NCBI GenBank assembly: GCA_030062745.1
Contig: CP099844.1
Location: 8,703,551 to 8,767,550, forward strand
DNA: 64,000 bases
Direction: 5' to 3'
Origin: Capitulum mitella
Taxonomy: Eukaryota > Arthropoda > Thecostraca > Pollicipedomorpha > Pollicipedidae
Position numbers and translations under genes: made by a program. Of this stretch, positions 47,991 to 59,745 are shown one piece after another (the first letter of the stretch is position 1; every line of letters starts with the position of its first letter). The notes under the pieces are model-generated. The model had not been told where the DNA came from. It ran no database searches and saw nothing but the letters and a program-made list of their open reading frames with translations.

Positions 47991-50900
47991 TTAGACCGTC
48001 ACGGCGGGGCCGCCCCAGTCTCATCTCGCAGGCGGGCGGGGGCTTCAGTGGGGCGGCTTCGGACCGCTAGCCGCGGACTGAGCTGTTCCCCGGCCGGCGA
48101 CGCCATCAAAACCGTTCAGTCCTGGCTGCTGCATCAAACCCACTCAGGCTGCTGCTGTTTCGTTAGTGTCCGTTGATGTAGTGAAGACGGGCGGGGTCCT
48201 TTGACATGCCTACCCATTGTCCAGTTCTTGCAAAAGAAAGGCCGCCGGAGCGTTTCCCTAATCATCTTTGCACTGGGATTTTCCTGGGATTTCTTATCCC
48301 TTTGTCCAACGTCACAGAATGCTGATTGTAGGTTGAAAAGTTAGTTGTATTTTGCTGTGATTCATTTTAATCCCACTCAGTCACGACTCGCATGCATTAT
48401 GGTAACAATGGTGCCTTCGTTGACAAAGCTTATACATGCGGAAAAAATAGTTGGTCTGGCGGGAAACACAAAACAATGGTTACGCTTAAGTTAAAAATTT
48501 GCTATTAATCTTGTATCAAGCATGTTTTGTTAAACAGTGTCTCCACCTGTATACTAGTACAAATTAATCCATTTTGGGCGTGCAGGCACCTCTGTTTTTA
48601 TCATTAATAATCTTAGACGTGATTTAACCCGATATATCTTACTAATGTTAAATAATCCTAACATGTTTAACCCGAGCTACCATATTTTTTAAAAATAATT
48701 TAAACTAGCCGTTGTAATTTCGAGACTGCGCCGTCCGTGAGTCTGGACAATTTCCCGCAGCTGGTTGAAAAGCTTCTTGCCTGTAGCTCAAAATGACGTG
48801 TACCTGATCACAAAGACTCTAACACATGATGGGTGGTATTTCGCGGTTGATTTGATGAGCATCATACAATGTGGTTGAAGTGCTTAAGAAACTACATTTT
48901 TATTTATTTTTTGTTACACCGTCAACTCACCAACTGCCTTTCGTAACGTGCTCTTCTTCAATGGAGACTGCGCATTCTCTTACCTGTATACCTAGTCATT
49001 GCCAGGTCCTTACCTTTTCAGTATGAATGTTGTCATTGGAAGCTTTTATCGGTGTGGAACGAAGTCCGTTCAGGCCATTAGACGATTTATTCCATATTTC
49101 ATTTTCGGCTCATCTTAATTAAACGAGCATTTTCAATGGTCGATGCGGTGGAGAAAACAAACGATAGCCTAGTGAGCCAAGAATAGGTCTGGCAAGCAAT
49201 GGATAGCTCAATATGTCCCAGTCATGCATGCAGACTTGGACTCAGCCTCTAACAGGAGTGTGGTGTGTTTCATATCCTTCTGAACGCTGCTTGAAGGAAT
49301 GGCTCCTTGATTTTGTGAGTAGACCTATCCTTGATGCTGGCACAAAATCTCCAATGTTCTTGGCCGAAATGAAAAGCATTCCATCCCTCGTATCGTCTAC
49401 AATTAATAATCAGGAGCTGAAAATAGCTGACCGCCTGCCAAACAATGCCTATTCAACAAATGATTTTACAGAACCGACTCAGGTTTAAATGGCAGCCAAC
49501 TGTCGATGGTATATCTAATTAACGTAAGCATTCGCATCCTCGCACGTTACCAGGATACTATCTCATGGCAATAATCTCTAGCTTTCAGTTGGTAGGGCCA
49601 ACGCCATTTCTAGGTAGTTTTTCCGCACGGCATCATAGATGTTATGTTCCAGCTACCTATAGTTGGGGAGCTGCTGGCATCCCCACGTACAACTTGCTAC
49701 ATCCGTTATTAAAGGATATACGTCGAGAAGCCGCCTGCTCCGGCCGCCGGCCGCTCTAGCCTGCGACGAAACACGGGTTTTGCGCTCTGATAACTGTATC
49801 TGCCGAGAGCGTCAGAGGCAGTCAGCCAGCGTTCCGCGCGGCTGGATGCGCCCGCCGGCGGCGGCGCGCCGCGCTCGTCGACGCGCCGCGTTTGTCCGCG
49901 CCACGAGCGGCGGCGGCTGATGGCCGCCGATACGAACGTGGCGCGGGAGAGGCGGCGGCGCGCCGGCGAGCGGCCGCGGCCGCCACCGCTCGCCGGCTGG
50001 CCGTGAGAATGGTGCTGCGGCTCGGCGAGGCGCGGGAGGAGATGGCTGCCGCTGCCTGTCCACGGCGCTGATTTACTGTCGCCGTCCGGTGGACGCGTCT
50101 CCGGCCAACGTTCGGCCGACCTCAAATCAGGTGAAGCCACGTGGCATCTGGCAAACTCTAAGGCCGTTTGATGACGTCGGTACAAGGTGGTCCGTGACAA
50201 TCCGCAGCCTCTGACATTCACAGCGGGTAGTCCGATGACCCCAGTATATACAAGAACCTTTCCCATGTCGACACCGAGTAGCCAACGGAATCTGGTCTCT
50301 AAAACATCATCATCCAAAAGAGCAAATTACTAGATCACAGTTGCCACATTTTTTCCGTTCGTATCGTAGACCCTGAAACGATGTCCATTCTGCATCAGTT
50401 CCCGGCACTCGTTTTGCCTCGCAAACGGGGCATTTCCAAGGAGGCGGTGCACACTTACAAGGAGCCTAGCAAGCACGATGCGTGAAGAGACGACGAGGAA
50501 AGGCTGACAATGCTTTGTCAAAATCTACCCGTTAACCTTGGTTTCTTCAGACCTCAGTAGACGTGCAGTCCGACCAAGGACTGGGAACGAAGCTGCGGGC
50601 CACGCCCGCTCCTGTCGCCAATTATCCTTGGAATCACGTGCATTCCCATGTCCAGCGTCTTGATGGACCTTCCAGTTGGACGGAATGCGACTCTGATGGA
50701 AGGTCGGCTGCCAGCCGGATGATCTCGCTATTGTCTAGACCGGACTCTAACACCTGTACCGAAATAGTATATTTATGGTACCCTGTGGTACTACACACAT
50801 ATCTACTGAAAATATTTCCAAGTAATCTTCCCATTTAGTTCCCCTCAAAGAGTCCTGCTCCTCTAGGCTGTCTCCTGCAGACATTTTTCAGCGCAAGTGC

Positions 50901-53879
50901 CATCTCCTGCAGCCCCTCCCTAGTTGTATTTTTGCAATCCGAGTGCTCAGAACAGAGCGTATGTTCCTCGTCCAGTTTCTTTCAGTCAGGTTTTGTGTCA
51001 GAGAAGCGAGGCACTCGGTCATTGCTCATTCATGCACAGATGACTTCGGTGCGAACGGCCGTTTGCCAAATGGTGTTCCTTTTTCTCACATATTTCAGTT
51101 CCGTAAATTTCCTGAAGCTATCCCGATATGAAATTCCGAAGCGTAACTAACGTTTTATGCTGCATGCTGCTGGATTCCAGTCAAGGCCGACCTGAACTCT
51201 GTACTTGCTGGAGCACGCGGCAAATATCCGTGGCATGGTCTGTTTACCACAACCTTTTGCCTGCTTTACTTTCCTGCTCACGCCCGTTCTGTCTCCACTT
51301 GTTTTTGTTCATAAAATGATTTTCTCATGCTCATTGCTGTCGTGCTCAGTAGGGTTTTCTTCTCCATGCCTCGCTTACGTGTGATCCCAGAGACAACCGA
51401 TCTGCGCTGAACAATCCAAATAAATAAGCTTGGTGAGTGCTATAATCTACTAGCGATTCACATTTAGTTTTTTGTCTTACTCTTTTTCCAAGATAATACA
51501 TACAACCGTTTCATATCAACATAATGAAGTGTTGTAAGTACCACGGAACACTTTCAGCATTATTACGCTATGAAAGGGCTGTTTTGGAAAAACACTACGC
51601 TGATTTAGAAGGACGAATGTTAATATGAAATCCATTTATTCTTCAAAACTATGTGTTACATACCAATAACATGTTCGTTATTATTTCCCCCTACTATCAC
51701 TGTGTTCCTTTGCATCTTCTTTCACAGCCTGCCATTCTCTTTCTGAATGTGCTCTGCGTTACTCATGTTTCCCATTTAGTTTCTGTTGAGGTCCCGTCTC
51801 GCCTGAACATCTTTCACATTTTCCTTGCATTAAAATAGCCTAGGGTGGATGCTTTACGGTGCGATTGCCTCATGACACTGCAGAAACGTTTTGCCCACAC
51901 GGTGTTGTCACCACCCGTGCTGATTGTGACAGAGAGGCAAAGCCTTCGTGGTCAGCTGGACTCAAGCCCAGGCCTTGTGTCCAATGGCTAGGCGCTAAAA
52001 CCCCGTGCCCACTTCTACGTCACCACCCTGCCTGTAGGTATCTTAATTACTGAATCCATGACTTTCAAAATACTTTTTTATTTTTTATAATGGCCATGCT
52101 TTTCATTCCTTGCTGAATTCAGATGCTGTGCATCCCTCTGTTATCTTATTAATGGAGCTATTCACTCTTTCCTCTTTCCCCAACTTCAGGCCTTCCTGGT
52201 CCCGTAACATCCCTCGCGATGAGCCAGTCAGCTGAGCACGCAGGCGAATAGTTAGCTGCGCAGCACCGGAGAGCGTCTCCCAGCTGAAGCCCCTATCTGG
52301 CCGGCTCCAGGCTGGGAAGCTTCGAACACAGGCTTGGAAGCCGGCTCCCGGACGATGCCCCAGAGAGAGTTGACCCTGTAACGCCTCCTCTCGCGACGGT
52401 AGGCCGCCGCGTGCGGTTTCCAGGCGGCCGTGCCGACCGTGACGCCCTGATGCAACGTCACACTCGGTCGGGCTTGGAAGCCCCGGCGCGGAACGGCCAG
52501 GCCGGAGAAATTCGCCCGAGACGCGGAGAAAATCGTGCATGACACTCTGCCTCCGTTTGCAAGATCGCGGTTTGAGGGTGTGGGCGCCAGTCTTGAAATG
52601 ATAAACAGCCATTGCGCTTGAGTTTGTTTACCACATGCGCACTCAAATGCAACTGGACGTCCTAGTCAGCAAGCGTAATGTACTCTCTGGAGCTATGGTA
52701 TCTGTCTTGGGAATGGAGTATGCCATGAGATGCTGGACAATGAGCGTTGTATGCTGTTTAGCTCCTCCTTCACTCCAAATCAGCCATCATTCACAGAACG
52801 TCTCATCTCAGATCTCATGCACATTCTCTCGTTTTTGGCCCATAGAGGCAGACTGTATTTGTCCGTGTCGGCCAGCAAGCAGTGGATTCCTTTTTGGCTC
52901 TACTACTTAATTTCAGTTTTGAAGCATTACCTTTCAGCTAAGAGTGGTCCTCTGACCCTGCTTCCGCCTGGTGCATTTAGCGTCTCGTTTTCGTTGATGA
53001 TGTGTGTAGGGAGCAGACGATTTTCTGGCACTCAGATGTTCCGGTTGTATCCGCACGATGCGGAACACAGAACGGCCTGAATAGTTTTAATTTGGCGAGG
53101 AGTATGAGATAATACGACAGAACGACCCGACCTTACACCCAGGCACCGTGGTTTTGGACTACTTCCACTGAGGAAAGATAAATGGGACCCATTTAGGAAG
53201 TATCATCGTCATCTCAGCGCTCACTCAACGAACACGTTTACCACAAAACTACCAAAATAGAGAACGTCAAGCTGTGTGAGCAGCTGTGGCCTCCGGCCAA
53301 CATTAACTAACTATGAGAAACCACATAGCAGCACTTAAGAGTCTTCATGGCTGGTTCAAATTCACATTCAGGTGGTAGGTGTAAATTGCTCATAGTCTTC
53401 CCACGCTTTACAACATAATAATGCGAATATGCTACTTACAAAGACTGGGCTGAAGACCGTCCTACGAGATATATTAAGAAATAAAAAGATGGAATGGTTA
53501 AAAAACAGGTAAGACTAGGCAATTGCCTTTGAAACATAATTCGTTAGGGTCGATAAACGGGTCATGCGTGTTATGCGCGTGACAACGTGTCCCACAAACA
53601 CACAACATCCCGATAATTATTTGGCGCAAAAGTCAACCTGTGGATCATCCTGACCCATCTTGCCCAGTCGTCCGGACTAAAACTAACCAAAGCTGGGTTC
53701 CTGGTAACACGATAGAGTGTTTTGCCAGAAATTTGTTGCGTAGTCGTTACCTGTCTCGGCATCTAACTGAGAGCAGCGCAAAGACATTCTCTGACAGCCT
53801 GCATACCCTACATTTTTTCTCACGCCGCGTAACTGTTTCGCGGTAATCGCTCCTTCACTCCGCAAGCCGCCCCTGTTCG

Positions 53880-54366
53880 TGTCTTTGACCCGAGCCCCGT
53901 CCGTCTGACCCGAGTCCCGCCTGTCTGACCCGAGCCCCGCCTGCCTGACCCGAGCCCCGCCTGTCTGACCCGAGCCCCGCCTGTCTGACCCGAGCCCCGC
54001 CTGTCTGACCCGAGCCCCGCCTGTCTGACCCGAGCCCCGCCTGTCTGACCCGAGCCCCCCTGTCTGACCCGAGCCCCGTCTGTCTTTGACCCGAGCCCCG
54101 TCTGTCTGACCCGAGCCCCGTCTGTCTGACCCGAGCCCCGTCTGTCTGACCCGAGCCCCGCCTGTCTGACCCGAGCCCCGCCTGTCTGACCCGAGCCCCC
54201 CTGTCTGACCCGAGCCCCGCCTGTCTGACCCGAGCCCCGCCTGTCTGACCCGAGCCCCGTCTGTCTTTGACCCGAGCCCCGCCTGTCTGACCCGAGCCCC
54301 GCCTGTCTGACCCGAGCCCCGCCTGTCTGACCCGAGCCCCGCCTGCCTGACCCGAGCCCCGCCTGT
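53880..54366 (+). repeat. 20-bp minisatellite, about 24 copies, ending at a splice acceptor
   Basis: Near-identical 20-bp units (GACCCGAGCCCCGCCTGTCT) run for about 490 bases, with occasional 19- and 22-bp variants, including TGTCTTTGACC, that suggest a higher-order duplication. The array merges into the 3' splice site of the exon at 54373. Most units contain CTGAC, a match to the metazoan branch-point consensus, and are pyrimidine-rich. On the - strand the array stays open in several frames and encodes a Gly/Arg/Ser/Gln repeat; those frames are not genes. Confidence 0.96.
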
Positions 54367-54372
54367 TCGCAG

Positions 54373-54556
54373 CGCCAACAGCCAGATGGACAACGCCGTG
54401 ACGCCCGTGTACCTGGCGGCGCAGGAGGGCCACCTGGACGTGCTGCGCTACCTGGTGGATGAGCAGGGCGGCTCGCTTACCCTGCCCGCCAAGGATGGCA
54501 TGGCGCCCGTGCATGCCAGCGCCCAGATGGGCTGCCTCAGCTGCCTCAAGTGGATG
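54373..54556 (+). CDS. espn: Espin/forked exon: two ankyrin repeats (common exon)
   Basis: The 184-base exon begins with the single base that completes a split Ser codon and ends in phase 0. The acceptor is TTCGCAG and the donor ATG, GTCAGT. It encodes [26 protein letters not shown] and the start of the next repeat ([22 protein letters not shown]). The corresponding stretch in vertebrate espin has NGATPLYLACQEGH followed by DGMTPLHAAAQMGH, so the order agrees closely. This is the exon at which the ankyrin-first and MGNSHS-first transcripts would converge. Its last repeat continues in the next exon. Confidence 0.96.
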
Positions 54557-56387
54557 GTCAGTAGTCGGCCGCTGAGGCGCCACCGGTGTCTCGTGGCGCT
54601 TGGCTGCGGGTCTTCCGGTGGATGGCGCATTAAAAAGCTGCCAACGGCTGTCTAGTTGTCCGTCTCTGTGCGTCTCCGTCCACCCATCCCTGGTTCTCGT
54701 TCCTGAGTTGTTCCTCATTTTTGTCAGTCATGGTTGTTTATGTGTCTACGTGTTAGTAAGAACACCTTTTCGCAGGTGTATTTTGTAGTGGCCAGGTAAG
54801 ATGAATGGCATAGTCGGCCCTGAAATGTTACTTTTGCGAGCATATTTAAGGTTTTTCTTGTCATAAACGTGACGTCATGTTTATTCCTTGTTATATGGCT
54901 GTCCAGACATTGATCCCTTGACTCTCAGTAATGTGCCAGCCGATCGTCGGAGACTTGTGCTTACTCGGCTTTAGCCTTTAACATCCAGTTCGTTCTAGTC
55001 TTAAGGCAACATCATAAACCTTACGATAATGTTTATTTCTTGTTATTTCGGCGCAAGGAAATCGGATGCTACCATTCTCATGGACATTTTTGAGTCAGTC
55101 AGTACACTCAATGCTGATAAATATTTCGTGGCGTGACGAGTGTTGCATTTCAAGGGAACGTTTTCACAAGGTGTCAGTGCAGCCGTGGTTCAGAGCACTG
55201 TGGCGATGAAGAAACTTTTGTGCCGTGACGAAAGGTGCAGTCTATCAGGTTTCGAATGCAAATGGTTCCTCGTGGTTTTGATAGTCAAACTTTCTAAATG
55301 TATTGCCTGATGCCTGAACTTCACCCACGGACATTAAATGGGCGTCATCTCTCAGCAACAAGCTTCAATATGCACGCATTCAGTTGTTTTCTCGCATGAG
55401 AAATTTTCAAGAGACATCAACAGAGGGCACGACACTCTCCGTAGTGCTGTCTCCCGGAAACATCAATGGAAAACACGACGCTATCCGCCGGTAACGCGGG
55501 CTGCGCCGGCTGTCGGCCGGCCTCCTCTCTTGTCTGCCCGCCGGCTCCCAAAACCGGACCTCAGCGGGACTCAGGCTCCCGGGTCCTGGTCCTGGGCAGG
55601 GCTGGACCGTAACGACGCCAGCGTCTGAACGCGGCCGATCAGGACTCTCAGGCAGGCAGAGATCACTACTCCGACGCTCTCTCGCTTGCTCGCTTGATCC
55701 ACGTTTGGGTGGATCATAGTGACACTACACTGTCGCATGCTAAGCAAGGGCTCGCTTCTTTGATCCACTTTTTCTTGGAAAAATATTGCCTTTTCTGTTT
55801 GAACCACATGTCTTGAGCCATGTCTCAGGTGTCCTTGGCGCACAATCTGTGGCTGTTCTTAATGAAAACACCTTTCATGTCGAGATTGCCATATACGCCT
55901 TTCCAACAATCCAGTTCAGTTCAGATTCTCCACGTATTCTACCACAGATTCCCCGCTAGATTCTCCCACTTATTCCTCCCGTCCGTCTGCCCGGCTTTAC
56001 TCCGCAGTTGTGCCGGCTGTACTCTGCCGCTCTGCCAGGTCGGCCCGACCGGTCACCTGACCGCGGCCGGCCCGGACTGACCCGCTGACCACCTCTCCGC
56101 GGGCGCCGGTCACGGTCGGCTAATCACTGGTAGCCCCCGGCGCTGCTGCCTCGGCCGTGGCGGCCGATATGGGCGAGATTGGAGCGTGCGACATGCAAAC
56201 CGAACCGGGTCTGCAAGCCGCTGGTACCGGTGAGCGGCCAGCGTTTAGATAGAATAAATGCGCCTTCAAAGGGACCGCCGACGTCGGGCGTTGCACTCCA
56301 AACTGGCGATCATGACGTCTCTCTGCAGTGCTGTTATGATGTCTCTGAGGCCTCCTGAGGGGATGAACTGAAGCGTGCTCGCCGCAG
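54557..56387 (+). other. Espin intron (1.83 kb)
   Basis: Donor GTCAGT, acceptor TGCTCGCCGCAG. The interior has no further exon that I can support and no clear repeat. Confidence 0.85.
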
Positions 56388-56570
56388 GTGCTGGAGAAGG
56401 ACGTGGACGTGAACATGCGGGACGGAGATGGGGCCACTCCGCTGCACTTCGCGGCCAGCCGCGGTCACGCTCACATGGTGCGCTGGCTGCTGCGGCACGG
56501 ATCCAAAATAGTGCTGGACAAGTACGGCAAGTCGCCCATCAACGACGCCGCCGAAAACGAGCGGATAGAG
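56388..56570 (+). CDS. espn: Espin/forked exon: ankyrin repeats
   Basis: A 183-base, 61-codon exon, phase 0 at both ends. It completes the previous repeat (VLEKDVDVNMRD) and encodes DGDGATPLHFAASRGHAHMVRWLLRHG, then KYGKSPINDAAENERIE. These correspond to the DGATAMHFAASRGH and GGTPLHDAAENGELE segments of vertebrate espin. The donor is GAG, GTGGGT. In the model starting at 18113 it covers residues 159-219. The TPLHFAA motif is the canonical ankyrin signature. Confidence 0.96.
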
Positions 56571-57017
56571 GTGGGTGGCAGTGTACCGCTCCGAACACGG
56601 GGAGTGCCGCAGTGGAAAACCGGCTAGACTTTGGAGGAAAGCGTACTGCACCTGCTTTTTTAAACCATCTGTGAGCTTCCTGGTCAAGGTGCTTTACATT
56701 TCCGCCATGGGATCAAACTCGCTGTTATTAACTTCTGTGTTCAAACCCGATGTGCCACGCAGTTAAAGGTCTAGATGTCCATTTGAAACAGATGCCGAAG
56801 CACTATACCTTCTTGTAGGATACCTAGCAAGCAGAACGTAGACGCCTTTATGTAGGATGTTCTTCATGTAAGGCAAACAGCCTCCGGAGAGGTTTGTTTT
56901 TTCATGGGAGATTTCGTAACACAGTTAACCGACCTTTTCTCGGTAACCTGAGTTGGGGAAAGCGCGACTCTACATTGCTTCCAGCCACCATTATAGCCAA
57001 CTTTGTCTTCCACCCAG
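56571..57017 (+). other. Espin intron (447 bp)
   Basis: Donor GTGGGT; acceptor CTTCCACCCAG after a CT-rich stretch. Nothing else is seen. Confidence 0.9.
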
Positions 57018-57131
57018 TGTCTGTCCCTGCTGGTGCAGCACGGAACAGATCCAGACTACGATATTGAAGAGGACACGGACAGTGGCCGTCAGTCCAACAG
57101 CAACTCAAACCCTTGCTGCTGCCGAGAGAAG
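57018..57131 (+). CDS. espn: Espin/forked exon: end of ankyrin domain and linker
   Basis: A 38-codon exon, phase 0 at both ends, with donor AAG, GTAAGA. CLSLLVQHGTD closes the last ankyrin repeat, as CQILVVNGAELD does in vertebrate espin. An acidic segment (DYDIEEDTDSG) and a Ser/Asn-rich linker ending in a Cys cluster (NPCCCREK) follow. The three consecutive cysteines are unusual and could be palmitoylation or metal-binding sites; the sequence alone does not decide. It covers residues 220-257 of the long model. Confidence 0.93.
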
Positions 57132-57629
57132 GTAAGAACATGCAACATTCCGTTTGCAAGTTGAACCGTGCAGTTGTGAAAACCTGAGAATACTGGACAG
57201 CTCAGCACCGACTGTAACCGATTTGGTTGCCTGTGAAAGTGTAATGCCAACCACCAGGCTAACGCCGACCCAAGCCCACGTTACCAGTCTTGAGAGGATG
57301 AGGGTACTTGACAGGTTAACACAGACCTCACCATCTGCTGCGCGAGGCCCGTAAGTTTATCAAACGTCTGTTAGCTTTCTACCCGACATCGGCATGCTGT
57401 TGTGTGATTAGCTCCTTCACCTCGTTAATGGATTTCCCATTAAAGCTGACTCGGATCAAACGATCCGCTAAGTGTCTCGCTCTTACACCGAGTGCAATTT
57501 TGATAATTTAGACGCCGATTTATTTGTTCAAATCTTGACACCAAACCCCAGTCGATGACAACAAGCGCGTGCTTTCGAACTCTGGTTTCTGACGTCTGAC
57601 CGTCGGCCGTTTCTGCCGCCGCGCCGCAG
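57132..57629 (+). other. Espin intron (498 bp)
   Basis: Donor GTAAGA, acceptor CGCGCCGCAG. An open stretch at 57161-57350 with a GTAAGT donor at 57351 was considered as a cassette exon. It does not fit the flanking phase 0 without a stop or a frame change. Confidence 0.85.
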
Positions 57630-58053
57630 ACGTCGGCCGGGGACTCGTCGGGGCCGTCGAGTCCGCGCTCCACGGAGTCGGCCTCGTCACACTACTACAG
57701 CGGCGGCAGCTCGGCCGGCGAACACTCGCCGTTCTACCTGCACCGGCCGGCCCCGTCGTCGGTGCCGGCCGCGCCGGCCGCCGGCCCCGAGACGCTGAAC
57801 GCCGGCCACCGGCCGTTCTACCTGCACGACCCGGGCGACTCGGTCTACCACCGCGTCAACGAGCTCTTCAACTCGCTGACGCTGGGCAGGGAGGAGCGCG
57901 CCGACAAGAAGGCGCCGCGCCGCCGCAAAGACGCCGAGAAGCAGAAGCTGAAGCGCGCGGCGCCGGCGCCGCAGCCGCCGCAAGCGCCGCCGCCGCCTCC
58001 GCCGCCGCCGCCGGCAGCTCCGGCGACTAGCAAAACGCTGCCCAGGCCGCCAG
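57630..58053 (+). CDS. espn: Espin/forked exon: PFYLH repeats and first proline-rich tract
   Basis: A 424-base exon entered in phase 0 and left in phase 1 (CCAG, GTGAGG). It opens with a Ser-rich segment containing HYYSGGSS, then two related motifs, SPFYLHRP and RPFYLHDPG. DSVYHRVNELFNSLTLG, a predicted helix, and a basic segment (KKAPRRRKDAEKQKLKR) follow. It ends with a run of nine prolines in a Pro/Ala tract. In this family proline-rich regions bind profilin, IRSp53 and SH3 proteins. The duplicated PFYLH motif resembles conserved segments of insect forked as I remember it, but I could not align them. It spans residues 258-398. Confidence 0.91.
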
Positions 58054-59217
58054 GTGAGGTCTATGGTGCTGGACTGGGAGCATATCTGGATGGAGTCTTT
58101 TGGCGTCGTTCACGTGGGGTCATTGTTTACCACTTGCGCAGATGACGTGGTTGATTCTGTGGAGCCTGCCTGTGGAAGAGTCATCTTAGGGTTTTTATTT
58201 TCCCATATTTAAGTTGGGATTAGATTAGACAAAACCAATATTGCTACCGAAATACATGAACAGATTTTCTGGGGCTTACGATGATGAATCAGAGACGTTC
58301 CCTTTAAAGAAAATCGTCCTCAGATGTGCACATTTCTCTGTAACTCCTGCCTTAATTCAGACCCAAAACATTTCAAGTTATTGAGAGGTTTCACTGACGA
58401 CTTCAAGCAGACTTTGTTTTGCCCACTCAATGCACTGCATAATTAGACTCCACCGCTATGCCCAAGTTCCAGTGCAGTCCGCGAAAGAACACACAACTGT
58501 TGCCTTTCCACAGGGGTGACAAAAGGCGAGAAACTGGCCGTTACTGAGCCAGAGAGGGCGGGACAGGCCCGGACCTCGCCCCGCCCGATCCGCGGCGAGC
58601 AGAGCCGAGACGAAAGTAGGTCCAACCCGCCACCGCGGTCTGAACTCAGCCATAATGATGTCCTTCCTGATGATGATGCTGTTGTGGAGGGGACAGGCTC
58701 CTAATCATTACCTCGTGCCGATTACTGATGTGTTCGGCATCCATCAGGAAAGGGCACTTGCGAGAGTTAATGAGCTGGTTTGAATGACTGAAATAATAGT
58801 GATTGTCTCGCCGTTGTGTACCTCCCGACGAAGTGAAATTGTGTTAAACTGTTTATTTTCTCCTGATTTAATAGCCATGAACGTCTCCTTCATGTGGGCC
58901 ACTTTATTTTTGTATGTGATGATTAATAGCATGGACGTTTCAAATGAAAACTACGAGAGGTACTCGTATAATCAATTACCCATCAAGACATTATTAACCA
59001 TCGCTAGTGTCGATATCTCCAAAGCAACTTGCTGAAACCTCTAAGTTTCAGATCTGTGTTTGTGTAACCTTCAGGAATCCGACAACATTTGGAAGGAAGA
59101 ATATAGCTTCATGCAAATAAAAAAATAACGAATCATAAATCTCGCATGCCACTTGAATTTGTTTTCTTCATCTTTTTCTACCCCAAAAAAATCCTTCACG
59201 ACATGCTAATATTTCAG
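58054..59217 (+). other. Espin intron (1.16 kb)
   Basis: Donor GTGAGG, acceptor ATATTTCAG. No extra exon or repeat is recognised. Confidence 0.88.
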
Positions 59218-59310
59218 ACATATACGCTGTGGAAAAGGCGACCAGTCATGAAACAGTGGCGCAAGTGCACGAACAAGAGTCAGACTCCGAGTCGATTCCG
59301 CCGCCACCAG
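59218..59310 (+). CDS. espn: Espin/forked exon: DIY motif (31 codons)
   Basis: A 93-base exon, phase 1 to phase 1. The split codon completes Asp, giving DIYAVEKATSHETVAQVHEQESDSESIPPPP. Vertebrate espin has a similarly placed DIYMQTKNK segment between proline-rich tracts. The donor (CCAG, GTTCGT) is weaker than the others, so inclusion may be variable. Skipping the exon keeps the frame, because its length is a multiple of three. It is acidic, unlike the flanking proline-rich exons. Confidence 0.85.
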
Positions 59311-59745
59311 GTTCGTCAGAGTATCTAACAGTACTCAACGACCGATTGTTCCACTGTCCCGTGCCACTTCCGCATTAGTACGTCATTTATGTTGTTCGCA
59401 GCGAACAGGGAAGCTGCTGTTCACTGTGGCTTACTGTGTGATGCAGTCTTCTCCCCTGCCCGTGGCTCTTCTTACCTGTCGCTTTAGGTCTGCCAGACGC
59501 TCGACTTTTCCATGACCTTTGCAGTGTGAATGTTGTAGTGTCAGACCTTTATATACGTACGGTTTCGGCCCTCCCAAGGCCTCATCACTCCAAATAATCC
59601 TTTGTAGTTTTCTGTGCCCGTCGGTTCAGTTACCGTAAACCCGTTTTAGACTTTTGTTGCCTTATGTTACAAAGCATACTATTTGCACTTCTCTATAAAT
59701 ATGCGTATCTAACTCTCGCCGGCCGTTCGGCTGACCAGTACCCAG
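59311..59745 (+). other. Espin intron (435 bp)
   Basis: Donor GTTCGT. The acceptor is taken as TACCCAG ending at 59745 because it alone among nearby AGs (59738, 59745, 59755) keeps phase 1. Confidence 0.82.

Larger units (their letters stand above)
29108..54372 (+). other. Large espin intron (25.3 kb) holding an alternative first exon and repeats
   Basis: Donor GTGAGT, acceptor CGCAG. Besides the MGNSHS exon, it holds a TA microsatellite, a piggyBac-like MITE, a tRNA-derived element, several minisatellites, and GC-rich patches near 31.5-32.4, 33.2-33.8, 38.8-39.3, 40.5-41.4 and 49.8-50.0 kb. I see no other coding exon. The long stretches 30.1-33.2, 33.8-36.1, 37.6-38.6, 42.2-43.8, 45.8-47.2 and 48.0-53.8 kb contain only short domain-free frames. 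Confidence 0.7.

Noticed and set aside
53683..54718. Two long - strand frames (236 and 287 codons) with a Gly/Arg/Ser/Gln repeat
   Set aside because: They are translations of the 20-bp minisatellite, which stays open in several frames, and they overlap the true espin exon on the other strand.
57161..57350. Possible cassette exon between the ankyrin and PFYLH exons
   Set aside because: The good donor at 57351 cannot be reached in phase 0 from either nearby acceptor without a stop codon or frame change.
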